Below, piece by piece: positions 53,874 to 61,483 of a stretch of 64,000 nt of DNA (position 1 is its first letter; every line of letters begins with the position of its first letter). The notes beneath the pieces are model-generated. The model did not search any database and was not told where the DNA came from. It saw only the letters and a list, made by a program, of their open reading frames with translations. Location of the stretch: contig NZ_CP107785.1 of assembly GCF_036345915.1 (NCBI RefSeq), positions 4,898,001-4,962,000 on the forward strand, written 5' to 3'. The DNA is from Nocardia sp. NBC_00565. GTDB taxonomy: Bacteria; Actinomycetota; Actinomycetes; Mycobacteriales; Mycobacteriaceae. Position numbers and translations under genes: made by a program.

Positions 53874-54932
53874 TCAACCGCCCGCGTTCTGCAGCACACT
53901 GCACGCCCCGCACGCGGCGCATCCGGCGCGCTGGTCCGCGCCGACCATCCCGGCCCGCCGCAGTTCTGCGGCCACCCGGTTGGTGACGTCGGCCAGCAGT
54001 TGCGGAGTCGGCGCGGTCGCACCGTCCACGTCGACGGCGAGCGTGCCCGCCAGCGGACGGAACGGCACCACGAACGGATAGACGCCGATATCGATGAGTT
54101 CGACTGCGCCGGAGACCAATTCGTCGGCGTTCTCACCGAGCCCGACCAGGAGATAGGTCGAGACCTGGTTGCGGCCGAACACCCGCACCGCCTCGGCCCA
54201 GGCCGCTCGGTATTCGCTGAGCGGCACCGTCGCCTTACCCGGCATCCACCGCTTGCGCACGTTGTCGTCGAGCGATTCGACGTGGATGCCAATGGAATCC
54301 GCGCCCGCCGCACGCAACTCGGTGAGCACATGTGGATCACCGGGCGGCTCGCACTGCACTTGGATCGGCAGTCCCGGCACGGCCGCCTTCACCGCCCGCA
54401 CGCAACGGGCCAGATGCCGGGCACCGCGATCCTTGGCCGCCGAGGTTCCGGTGGTCATCACCATCTGCTCGACACCGTCCAGGTGAACCGCCGCCGCCGC
54501 GACCTCGGCGAGCTGATCGGGCCGTTTCACCGCAATGGTGCTGCCCGCGGCCAGCGAGGCCTCGATCGCACAGAACCGGCAGCGCTGGTCCTCGTCGTAG
54601 CGGATACAGGTCTGCACCACCGTGGTCGCCAGCACATTCGAGCCGTGCAGTCTGGCGATCTTCTCGTAGGACACCCCATCCTCAGTGGCCAGGTCGTAGA
54701 ACCTGGGCCTGCGCACGGGCTCGATCTCGATGCCCATATCGGTGCCGGAACGCAGCAGCCGGTTACCGGCCACCACGAACGGGCTGTCCGAGCGAATCGG
54801 AACCGCGGCGCCGATCCCGTCGATGAGTACGTGGCCGTCGTCGCTGGGGCCGGCACCGGAGCGGCGCCCCACCGGCACCTCGGCACGGACGCCGAGCAGT
54901 GCCAGATCGACTCGAGTGGGCAGACCTGTCAT
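53874..54932 (-). CDS. MSMEG_0568/Sll0785-family radical SAM protein (Nit1C cluster)
   Basis: 352 residues, a TIM-barrel radical SAM protein. The cluster motif is Cys109-x8-Cys118-x2-Cys121 (QTCIRYDEDQRCRFC), unlike the common Cx3Cx2C. A Cys-x2-Cys-x2-Cys run (GCAACGACS) at the C-terminus may bind a second cluster. DSIGIHVESLDDNVRKRWMP and the preceding IQVQCEPPG resemble barrel strands of biotin-synthase-like enzymes. Substrate unknown. It starts 9 bases after the Sll0783-like gene. Confidence 0.92.
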   Translation of the reverse strand: MTGLPTRVDLALLGVRAEVPVGRRSGAGPSDDGHVLIDGIGAAVPIRSDSPFVVAGNRLLRSGTDMGIEIEPVRRPRFYDLATEDGVSYEKIARLHGSNVLATTVVQTCIRYDEDQRCRFCAIEASLAAGSTIAVKRPDQLAEVAAAAVHLDGVEQMVMTTGTSAAKDRGARHLARCVRAVKAAVPGLPIQVQCEPPGDPHVLTELRAAGADSIGIHVESLDDNVRKRWMPGKATVPLSEYRAAWAEAVRVFGRNQVSTYLLVGLGENADELVSGAVELIDIGVYPFVVPFRPLAGTLAVDVDGATAPTPQLLADVTNRVAAELRRAGMVGADQRAGCAACGACSVLQNAGG

Positions 54933-54941
54933 CGGGTCACC

Positions 54942-55481
54942 TCAGAGCTGATAGGTGGAGTTGATGATGGCGCCCTTGCGCGCGTAGTGGATCAGCGCGT
55001 CCTGGACGTCCAGCGGATGCGCCGGGATGACGCCTTCGATGAGGTCCTCCTCGCGGGCGCCGTGCAGGGCCAGGCCGAAGCGGCAGGCGAACACCTTGCC
55101 GCCCTCCTTGATGAAGGTCGCCAGCGCATCGTTGATGTTCTGCTCACCGGGGAAACCGCTGTCGCCGGTGGTCGGAAAACCGCGGGTGGCAACGGCATTG
55201 ATGGCACCGGGGCCGTAGAAGTAGATCGCCGAGTCGAAGCCCTTGCGCAGCGCCCTGGTGGCCTGCAGGATCGCCACGAAGCTCACCGACGATTCGTGCG
55301 CGATGCCGTGCACCAGCGTGAAGTAGGTCTCGCCTGCCTCGGCCCGGTAGTCGGGGAAGATCTTCGTCGCGCCATAGATATTCGTGCCCTTCGGCAGCGC
55401 GGGGTGCGGGATCTCGGCGAGCGACTTCTGAATGTTCTCCTCGATGGCCTTGTCGATCTCGGCGATGGTGGGTGCGGACAC
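54942..55481 (-). CDS. MSMEG_0572/Sll0783-family nitrogen-starvation protein (Nit1C cluster)
   Basis: 179 residues from GTG 55481, which has AGGAGG five bases upstream. The sequence (PHPALPKGTNIYGATKIFPD, ETYFTLVHGIAHESSVSFVA, FACRFGLALHGA) matches the Sll0783 family, named for induction on nitrogen starvation; it is required for polyhydroxybutyrate accumulation in Synechocystis, but its biochemistry is unknown. The fold may resemble DsrE-like proteins, with a conserved Cys in VFACRFGLAL. First gene of the cluster, so the cluster promoter should lie just upstream. Confidence 0.9.
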   Translation of the reverse strand: MSAPTIAEIDKAIEENIQKSLAEIPHPALPKGTNIYGATKIFPDYRAEAGETYFTLVHGIAHESSVSFVAILQATRALRKGFDSAIYFYGPGAINAVATRGFPTTGDSGFPGEQNINDALATFIKEGGKVFACRFGLALHGAREEDLIEGVIPAHPLDVQDALIHYARKGAIINSTYQL

Positions 55482-56064
55482 GATTCCTCCTGCGATGTGC
55501 TGACGGTGACCGACGGGTCGGGTCTCGGCCGACTCCCGTTCGGGCGAAGAGTTGCGAAAGCGACATCCGATCCCCGTTTTCTGCGATTCGCGGCGGATCG
55601 GATAAATAAATTTCACGCGTGCGGCATTGCCGCTTGGTTTCATCCAGAACAATTGAGAGTTAACCGAACCTCACGACGCTCGCCGCCGCGACTCACCGAA
55701 ATATGTTCGCCTGCAACAGATTTCGATCATGAGCCGACAATCCGGTCGAAATCCATGGTGGACGACTTAACACCACGAAACCTTTTCCACCGTTTCACCA
55801 GAAACGAATTAACCACCAGAACACGGCTACGCCATACGCAAGCACGGCATAGAAATATCTCGGCAACAAGCGAGTCGCACAAGGCAGTCGACAGACCTGT
55901 GACAGGCGGATGAAGATGGCCGGCGGCGCCGATCGTCCGATGGATCGGATCGACCGTCGCGGTCATACCATGACGCTCGGCTCCGGATCGGAATATCTCC
56001 GGACCCCGGTCCGTTTAGCTCAGTAGTTGACGTAGAAACCTCTCGAGAGGGACTAGGACGCGCC
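55482..56064. promoter_or_regulatory. Divergent control region, Nit1C cluster / LLM oxidoreductase
   Basis: 583 bp with no convincing gene and clearly lower GC than its surroundings from about 55590 to 55870. It holds GTTTC-ACCA-GAAAC (55792-55805) and an overlapping GAAAC-N10-GTTTC pair (55777-55796). These resemble half-sites of actinobacterial nitrogen regulators such as GlnR but do not match the consensus spacing exactly. A perfect palindrome CCTCTCGAGAGG (56039-56050) lies just before the LLM gene. Operator roles are inferred. Confidence 0.4.
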
Positions 56065-57075
56065 GTGGAGCTGGGACTTACGACATTCGCTGAGCTGTAC
56101 CCCATCGGCGATCGACCGGCGCCGACCGCCGCCGAGCGACTGCGCCAGGTCGTCGACGAGGCGATCGCCGTGGAACGGGCCGGACTCGACGTCTACGGCG
56201 TCGGAGAACACCACCGCAAGGACTTCGCCGCCTCCGCACCCACGGTGGTGCTGGCCGCCATCGCCGGACAGACCCAACGGATCCAGCTGACCAGCGCGGT
56301 GACCGTACTCAGCTCCGCCGATCCGGTACGCGTCTACCAGGAGTTCGCCACCCTGGACGGACTCTCGAACGGCCGCGCCGAGCTGATGGCCGGGCGCGGC
56401 TCCTTCACCGAGTCGTTCCCGCTCTTCGGCTACAGCCTGGACGACTACGACGAGCTCTTCGAAGAGAAGCTGGCGCTACTGCTGCACATCCGGGCGGACG
56501 AGCCGGTGACCTGGAACGGCAAGTTCCGCGCACCGCTGCATGACGCGGTGGTCTACCCGCGCACGGACAACCGGCCGCTGCCGGTGTGGATCGCGGTGGG
56601 CGGCAGCCCGGAATCCGTGGTCCGCGCCGGACTGCTCGGCCTGCCACTGGCCATCGCGATCATCGGCGGTCAGCCCGCCCGCGTCAAGCCGCTGGTGGAT
56701 CTGTACCACCGCGCGCTCGACGAAGGCGGTCACGAGAAGCAGCCGGTGGCGGTACACGCACACGGCTATATCGCCGACACCGACGAGCAGGCGGTCGCCG
56801 ATTTCTACGAGCCGTACGCGCTGGCGATGAGCACCATTGGCCGGGAACGAGGTTGGGGCCCGATGACCCGCCCGCAGTTCGACGCCCTGCGCTCCCAAAG
56901 CGGTTCGCTGTTCGTCGGCACTCCCGACTACGTCGCCGAAAAGATCGCCGACATCCGCGACACGCTCGGCTTGGACCGCGTCATGCTGCACACCAGCGTC
57001 GGCACCCTGCCGCACGAAAAGGTCCTGCACAACATCGAATTGCTGGGCGAGAAGGTCGCACCCCAGGTGCGCTGA
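56065..57075 (+). CDS. LLM-class (luciferase-like) flavin-dependent oxidoreductase
   Basis: 336 residues, bacterial luciferase-like TIM barrel: VGEHHRKDFAASAP, SSADPVRVYQEFATLDGLSN and AELMAGRGSFTESFPLFGY are family signatures. These enzymes use FMNH2 or F420 to oxidise small molecules. The start is GTG 56065 with a TAGGA about six bases upstream. Divergent from the Nit1C cluster, so it could be functionally tied to it, but it is also a common stand-alone gene. Confidence 0.88.
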   Translation: MELGLTTFAELYPIGDRPAPTAAERLRQVVDEAIAVERAGLDVYGVGEHHRKDFAASAPTVVLAAIAGQTQRIQLTSAVTVLSSADPVRVYQEFATLDGLSNGRAELMAGRGSFTESFPLFGYSLDDYDELFEEKLALLLHIRADEPVTWNGKFRAPLHDAVVYPRTDNRPLPVWIAVGGSPESVVRAGLLGLPLAIAIIGGQPARVKPLVDLYHRALDEGGHEKQPVAVHAHGYIADTDEQAVADFYEPYALAMSTIGRERGWGPMTRPQFDALRSQSGSLFVGTPDYVAEKIADIRDTLGLDRVMLHTSVGTLPHEKVLHNIELLGEKVAPQVR

Positions 57076-57107
57076 GCCGCGCCGGTACGCAGGCCACCTC
57101 ACAACAG

Positions 57108-57126
57108 TGATACCACGGCGGTATCA
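57108..57126. promoter_or_regulatory. Probable autoregulatory operator of the RHH-Doc pair
   Basis: A perfect inverted repeat TGATACC-ACGGC-GGTATCA ends 13 bases before the antitoxin ATG, typical for repression by a ribbon-helix-helix antitoxin complex. Confidence 0.7.
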
Positions 57127-57139
57127 TCGATCGGTGGCT

Positions 57140-57328
57140 ATGACTCTGCGACTCAATGACGACGACGACAGGATGCTCACGGAACGAGCGAAGCTGGAGG
57201 GCCGGTCGAAGCAGGAGATCGCACAGGAAGCGATCCACCTGCATTTGACGAGGCATCAAGAGGTATTCACCGCACTTGTGCGGGAATCGATGAACAAACA
57301 TGCCGAGCTCATGAAACGGCTCGCATGA
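57140..57328 (+). CDS. Ribbon-helix-helix antitoxin of a Doc-type toxin
   Basis: 62 residues: MTLRLNDDDDRMLTERAKLE has the RHH beta strand and first helix (TLRLN, then DDRMLTERAKLEGRSKQEIA), the usual DNA-binding part. The C-terminal helix would bind the toxin. No Shine-Dalgarno is seen before ATG 57140; GTG 57134 in frame is an alternative. The stop overlaps the toxin ATG (ATGA). Confidence 0.8.
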   Translation: MTLRLNDDDDRMLTERAKLEGRSKQEIAQEAIHLHLTRHQEVFTALVRESMNKHAELMKRLA

Positions 57329-57693
57329 TCTATCTGGACGTTTCCGAACTTCTGTTGATCGCCGAAACCGTGAATGGCAGCAAGTACTGCGTCCGAGATT
57401 GGGGGCTGCTGCAATCGTCGGCAGAACGTCCGAAAACGACCGTGTTCGGCATGGACGCATATCCGACATTGCTCGATAAGCTGGCCGCTCTCTTGCACGC
57501 GATCGCGCGCAATCATGCGCTGATCGACGGCAACAAGCGGACCGCATGGATCGCCGTCGACATCATGTTGTCGCTGAACACCGGCCACGGATTGCAGGTA
57601 GACGTGGATGCGCAGGAGCAGTTCATGAACGATGTCGCTCAGGGACTGCTGGAGGTGCCCGACATCGCACTGCATCTCAAAGCATGGATGTGA
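57325..57693 (+). CDS. Fic/Doc-family toxin
   Basis: 122 residues with the Fic motif at residues 64-72, HALIDGNKR (consensus HxFxDGNKR), followed by TAWIAVDIMLSLNTGHGL. Doc toxins are kinases that phosphorylate EF-Tu; the Doc-type length and an upstream RHH antitoxin fit. Translation is coupled to the antitoxin. All motif residues needed for catalysis (His64, Asp68, Asn70, Lys71, Arg72) are intact, so the pair appears functional. Confidence 0.88.
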   Translation: MIYLDVSELLLIAETVNGSKYCVRDWGLLQSSAERPKTTVFGMDAYPTLLDKLAALLHAIARNHALIDGNKRTAWIAVDIMLSLNTGHGLQVDVDAQEQFMNDVAQGLLEVPDIALHLKAWM

Positions 57694-57699
57694 AGTTGC

Positions 57700-57764
57700 T
57701 CGGCTCAGGCGGCCACTTGCCGAGGCGCGCTTCGAAGGCGATGCGGTCGTTGCGGAAAGCGTCG
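57700..57764 (-). pseudogene. Fragment resembling the C-terminus of a GntR/UTRA regulator
   Basis: The minus strand reads FRNDRIAFEARLGK, close to the end of the truncated GntR gene at 61154 (YRGDRIAFEAHLSK). The DNA is also similar over about 40 bases. No upstream UTRA or HTH sequence is present; the AraC gene starts reading here instead. It is probably a small relic of a rearrangement. Confidence 0.3.
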
Positions 57765-58748
57765 TCAGTCCTCGGCCGACCAGCGGTGGGAGGCCCGGCG
57801 GAGGGCGCGGGCGTCGGAATAGCCGAGTTGGCGGGCCATATCGTTGCGGTTGTGCGGGTGTCGCGGGAACCCGTTCTCCAGTTCCTTGCGCCGAGCTCGG
57901 TCGAGTTCGCGACGCCAGGTAGTTCCTTCCTCGGCAAGCCGTCGCTGCAGGGTGCGCCGACTCACCGCCAGGTGGCGGGCCGCGCGGTCGAGGGTGACCG
58001 GACCGTCTCCGAGCATGGCGATCAGCGCTCGCTGCAGTTGTGCGGACAAGGTCATGGTGAGTGGCGGTGGCGGCGCCAGCATCGCGGCATACGAGAGCAG
58101 GATCCGGGCGAGCAGGGGATCCGCGGTTGGCATCGGTCGGGTCAGGTCGGCAATCCGGAAGGTGAGTTGGTCAGTGGGAGAATCGAATTCGACCCGTTCG
58201 GTGCCGAGTAACTCGGTGTAGAGGCCGTGGCGTCGAGGTGGGCGCTGCCGAAAGCAGACCCGTGCCGGATTCACCACTCCGCCGGTCGCCAATCGAGTGC
58301 GATGGGCCAAGCCCGCGAGGGAATATTGCATCGCCAGCTCGCGGCCACGACCTTCGCCCTTGCGCAGGCCGAGATCGAAGCTCACTTCATCCGCGGACGC
58401 GACGGCGGGGGACAGCGTGTAATTCGTCGTGAGAGCGGCCAGGTAGGTCATAGAGCGGGTGAACCCCTCGAGCAGGTTGGGCGCCGTCGTGAACAGGTAG
58501 TCGTTGAGGCCTACCTGCCCGAGGACGTACGCGCGCCCGGCCCGTAGCGCCACCGACGAATCGTCGAGTTCATGCTCGACCAGCTCCCACAGACGCTGCT
58601 GTAGGCCGCCGGGCAACATACCGCCCGTGCTGGACAACATCCACGCGGGGATACCGGCTTCGCGAGCCAGTCGCTGCCGGACCGGCTCGCTCAGCCCGGT
58701 GGCGTCGAGGGCGACCCTGGTTAGTAGGACGTGATCTGCCGCATCCAT
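57765..58748 (-). CDS. AraC family transcriptional regulator (OruR/Arac_binding type)
   Basis: 327 residues: an N-terminal ligand domain (about 20-200, with LNDYLFTTAPNLLEGFTRSM) and a C-terminal AraC HTH (TLDRAARHLAVSRRTLQRRL, then ARQLGYSDARALRRASHRW). The second HTH ends abruptly at SAED, slightly short of usual. It probably regulates the adjacent P450 gene 87 bases downstream of its own start on the same strand order, or itself. Confidence 0.85.
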   Translation of the reverse strand: MDAADHVLLTRVALDATGLSEPVRQRLAREAGIPAWMLSSTGGMLPGGLQQRLWELVEHELDDSSVALRAGRAYVLGQVGLNDYLFTTAPNLLEGFTRSMTYLAALTTNYTLSPAVASADEVSFDLGLRKGEGRGRELAMQYSLAGLAHRTRLATGGVVNPARVCFRQRPPRRHGLYTELLGTERVEFDSPTDQLTFRIADLTRPMPTADPLLARILLSYAAMLAPPPPLTMTLSAQLQRALIAMLGDGPVTLDRAARHLAVSRRTLQRRLAEEGTTWRRELDRARRKELENGFPRHPHNRNDMARQLGYSDARALRRASHRWSAED

Positions 58749-58835
58749 GTGAACAATCCCGGCCAGAGAACAGTGAGGCCTCCGACTGTAATCGACACGA
58801 TCGGTCCCCGCGCCCCACGGCGATGATCTTGATGT

Positions 58836-60200
58836 TCAGCTTATCGACGTCGGCTGCCGGGCGGGCTGACGCTGCTCGACGGTCATCATCAGATCACGCG
58901 GAGACAACGTCGACCCGGCAACCTTCGCCATTTGGACGCCCGGTGCGACACGCAGACGCCACTGGGCGGCGATCGTCGCAAGGGCCAGCGTCGCCTCGAC
59001 AACAGCGAAGACATCACCGATGCACTTACGCGGCCCACCACCGAATTGCACGATGGCATCCCGGTGGATCTCGCCGACCCGCTCCGGTGACCATCGGTCC
59101 GGATCGAATTTCTCGGGATCGCTGAACAACCGCGGATCCCGTTGCACGACATAGGCACTGAATATCACGGTGGCGCCCGCGGGAACGTGGAGATCTTTGA
59201 GGTCTACGTCCTCGGTCGCGCGCCGGGTGGCGACCCAGCCCGGCGGGTAGCACCGCAGGGCTTCATTGATCACCTGGGCGGTGTAGGTCAGCTGCCGGAC
59301 ATCGGCGTATTCGGCCGGTCTGCCATCGAGCACCCGGTCGGCTTCGGCGTGCAGACGGGCCTCGACCTCTGGGTGATCGGGCAGCAGGTGGAACACCCAC
59401 GACAGCGCGGCCGCGGTGGTTTCGGATCCGGCCATCAGGATCGCGGTGATCTGATCGTGCAGCTCCCGATCGGACAGCATACTTCCGGTTTCCGCGTCCC
59501 GCGCCTCCAGCAACATGCCGAGCAGATCCGGTTTGCGGTCGTCGCTGCTGCGGTAGTCGGCGACGACCTTGTCGATCATCGGGTGCAGTCGCGCCAGGCG
59601 GGCGGCATATTCCCGATTGCGTTTGAGCGGAAGTTTGTTCGACACCGGCAGCGGCGTGGTCATCCGCTGGTACAACAGGTCGAAGATGCGGGGCATGCTG
59701 TGCAGCATCTCGGCCACCAGATCATTACCCAGCTCGGAGGAGATCAGCGTCTTGGCGGCCACCGAGAGCGTCAGCGTGGTCATCTCGACGCGGACGTCGA
59801 TGACCCGGCCGGTGTGCCAGTCGGCGGTGTGCTCGACGATCTGTTCGCGCATGACCTGCGCGTATTCCGCGATCCGGTCACGGCGGAACGCCGGCTGCAT
59901 CAGCAACCGGTGCTGCCGATGCATCTCTCCCTCCGAGCTGATCAGACCGTAGCCCAGCAGATCGCGGGCGCTGTCGATCTGTGTGCCCTTGTCGAAGTGA
60001 CGCGACTTCGCGACGAGCAACTCGCGGACCAGCTCCGCCGAATTGAGCACGTAGGCGCGTTGTGGCCCGAGCTTGATCAGCACGACGTCACCGAGCGCGC
60101 GCAGCGATTCGAAGAATTCCAATGGGTTGTCGCGCAGCCGCAACGCATGTCCCAGTACTGGAATCGCACCGGGGGCAACAGGAATCGGAGAAGCAGGCAT
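58836..60200 (-). CDS. Cytochrome P450
   Basis: 454 residues. I-helix AGSETTAAALSW, ExxR in NEALRCYPPGW, PERF-like region FDPDRWSPERV and the heme loop FGGGPRKCIGD with the axial Cys are all intact. No membrane anchor, so it is soluble and needs separate ferredoxin and reductase, not encoded here. The type resembles terpenoid or fatty-acid oxidising P450s of actinomycetes. GGGAG lies five bases before ATG 60200. The frame continues upstream as non-coding sequence. Divergent from an orphan response regulator. Confidence 0.92.
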   Translation of the reverse strand: MPASPIPVAPGAIPVLGHALRLRDNPLEFFESLRALGDVVLIKLGPQRAYVLNSAELVRELLVAKSRHFDKGTQIDSARDLLGYGLISSEGEMHRQHRLLMQPAFRRDRIAEYAQVMREQIVEHTADWHTGRVIDVRVEMTTLTLSVAAKTLISSELGNDLVAEMLHSMPRIFDLLYQRMTTPLPVSNKLPLKRNREYAARLARLHPMIDKVVADYRSSDDRKPDLLGMLLEARDAETGSMLSDRELHDQITAILMAGSETTAAALSWVFHLLPDHPEVEARLHAEADRVLDGRPAEYADVRQLTYTAQVINEALRCYPPGWVATRRATEDVDLKDLHVPAGATVIFSAYVVQRDPRLFSDPEKFDPDRWSPERVGEIHRDAIVQFGGGPRKCIGDVFAVVEATLALATIAAQWRLRVAPGVQMAKVAGSTLSPRDLMMTVEQRQPARQPTSIS

Positions 60201-60446
60201 GGAGACTCCCAACAAGGATCGGTGCGAGTCAGCATGCTGTCGATCGCGCGGATTCGAATAGCTTATGGCGACATTCGTAACGTCCCTGTAGGGAAGATCC
60301 GCGCGGCCGCCGAGCAGCCCGGAGAAATTGACGCATCCCACCGCGGTATTGGCGCACTCGGTCCTCGCCCGCTGTGCTGCTGAAACTCGATCATGGAGTG
60401 TCGATCGACAGGTGAGCACACGCGATACGAAAGCGAGGTGGGCCGC

Positions 60447-61136
60447 ATGCGTTTGATGCTGGTCGGAGACGACGGCTCGGACGTGGAGTTGGCGCGGGCA
60501 CTCATTGCTCGCGGGCACTGCGTGGATCACAGATACCGTGGTTCGGATCTCCTGACATCGCACCGCGGCTACGACGCCGTCATCCTTGATCTCTGCCTGC
60601 CTGATCTCCCCGGTCTGTCGGTGCTGCGCAAGCTGCGACAAGTCAGCTCGGTGCCGGTGATAATCCTGACCGCCGACGACCGCGAGCGCTCGATCGTGCT
60701 CGGATTGCGCAGCGGCGCTGACGATTACTTGGTGAAACCAGCGCGGATCGGCGAGCTGACCGCCAGGTTGGAGGCGATCACCCGGCGCACGACCATGCTC
60801 GCAGGCTCGGCGGGTTCGGTCGTCGTCACCGGTGATGTCCGCATCGATCTGGCGGCACGACAGGTCGAGGTGGCCGGGCAGCCGATACAACTCACGCCAA
60901 CGGAATTCGAACTGCTGAGCATCCTCGCGGAGCGGCCCGGCAGCGTGGTGAGTCGCGCCCAGTTGTTGGATCGCGTGTGGGGCGACGCATTCGTCACGGT
61001 GTCTCGGACGCTGGACGTGCATATGACCAGACTGCGTACCAAGTTGAACCGGCCCCACTTGATCGTCACGCGCCGCGGCCATGGCTACCAATGGGCACAC
61101 GATTCGGCCGCGGTGCCGACACGACGGGCAGGATGA
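60447..61136 (+). CDS. OmpR/PhoB-type response regulator (orphan)
   Basis: 229 residues: receiver domain with acidic pocket (VGDDGSDVE), phospho-acceptor Asp in AVILDLCLPDLPG and Lys in DDYLVKPARIGELTARL, then a winged-helix DNA-binding domain (LTPTEFELLSILAERPGSVV, RGHGYQW). GAGGTG precedes ATG 60447. No histidine kinase is encoded in the window, so it is an orphan or is paired with a distant kinase. Divergent from the P450 gene, its possible target. Confidence 0.9.
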   Translation: MRLMLVGDDGSDVELARALIARGHCVDHRYRGSDLLTSHRGYDAVILDLCLPDLPGLSVLRKLRQVSSVPVIILTADDRERSIVLGLRSGADDYLVKPARIGELTARLEAITRRTTMLAGSAGSVVVTGDVRIDLAARQVEVAGQPIQLTPTEFELLSILAERPGSVVSRAQLLDRVWGDAFVTVSRTLDVHMTRLRTKLNRPHLIVTRRGHGYQWAHDSAAVPTRRAG

Positions 61137-61153
61137 ACGTCAGCACGCCGGAA

Positions 61154-61483
61154 CTACTTACTGAGGTGCGCCTCGAAGGCGATGCGGTCGCCGCGGTAGA
61201 GCGAGCGGACGCGCTCGATCGGCTCATCGTTGTCGTCGACGCTGCGGCGGTGCAGTAAGAGCAGCGGTAGCGAGGTGGTGCACTCGAGCAGCGCGGCCTC
61301 GCGGGGCGAGGCCAGGACGGTTTCGATGCGTTCGGTCGCCTTGCCGAGTTCGATGCCGGACGCGCGTACCGCCGCGTACAGCGAGGTGGTCGGGTCGTAG
61401 GTGCCGCGCAGGTGACCGAAGCGGTCGAGCGACATGAAGGTGCTCTCCAATCCGATGCGTTCCGCACACGCCCTGGCCGCCAT
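61154..61483 (-). pseudogene. GntR regulator remnant: only the C-terminal UTRA half remains
   Basis: The frame reads LESTFMSLDRFGHLRGTYDP, then TTSLYAAVRASGIELGKATE, and ends YRGDRIAFEAHLSK, the C-terminal half of a UTRA effector domain. The winged-helix DNA-binding domain and the first part of UTRA are absent. The frame runs upstream straight into the divergent oxidoreductase coding region, so there is no room for them. It cannot bind DNA. In intact 2-aminoethylphosphonate loci a GntR gene is commonly encoded next to these catabolic genes. Confidence 0.75.

Noticed and set aside
53796..55913. A 705-codon plus-strand frame opposite the radical SAM and Sll0783-like genes
   Set aside because: Antisense to two clearly assigned genes with good ribosome-binding sites; no domain seen.
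60201..61100. 300-codon N-terminal extension of the P450
   Set aside because: The extension is antisense to the response regulator; GGGAG and the P450 N-terminus fix the start at 60200.
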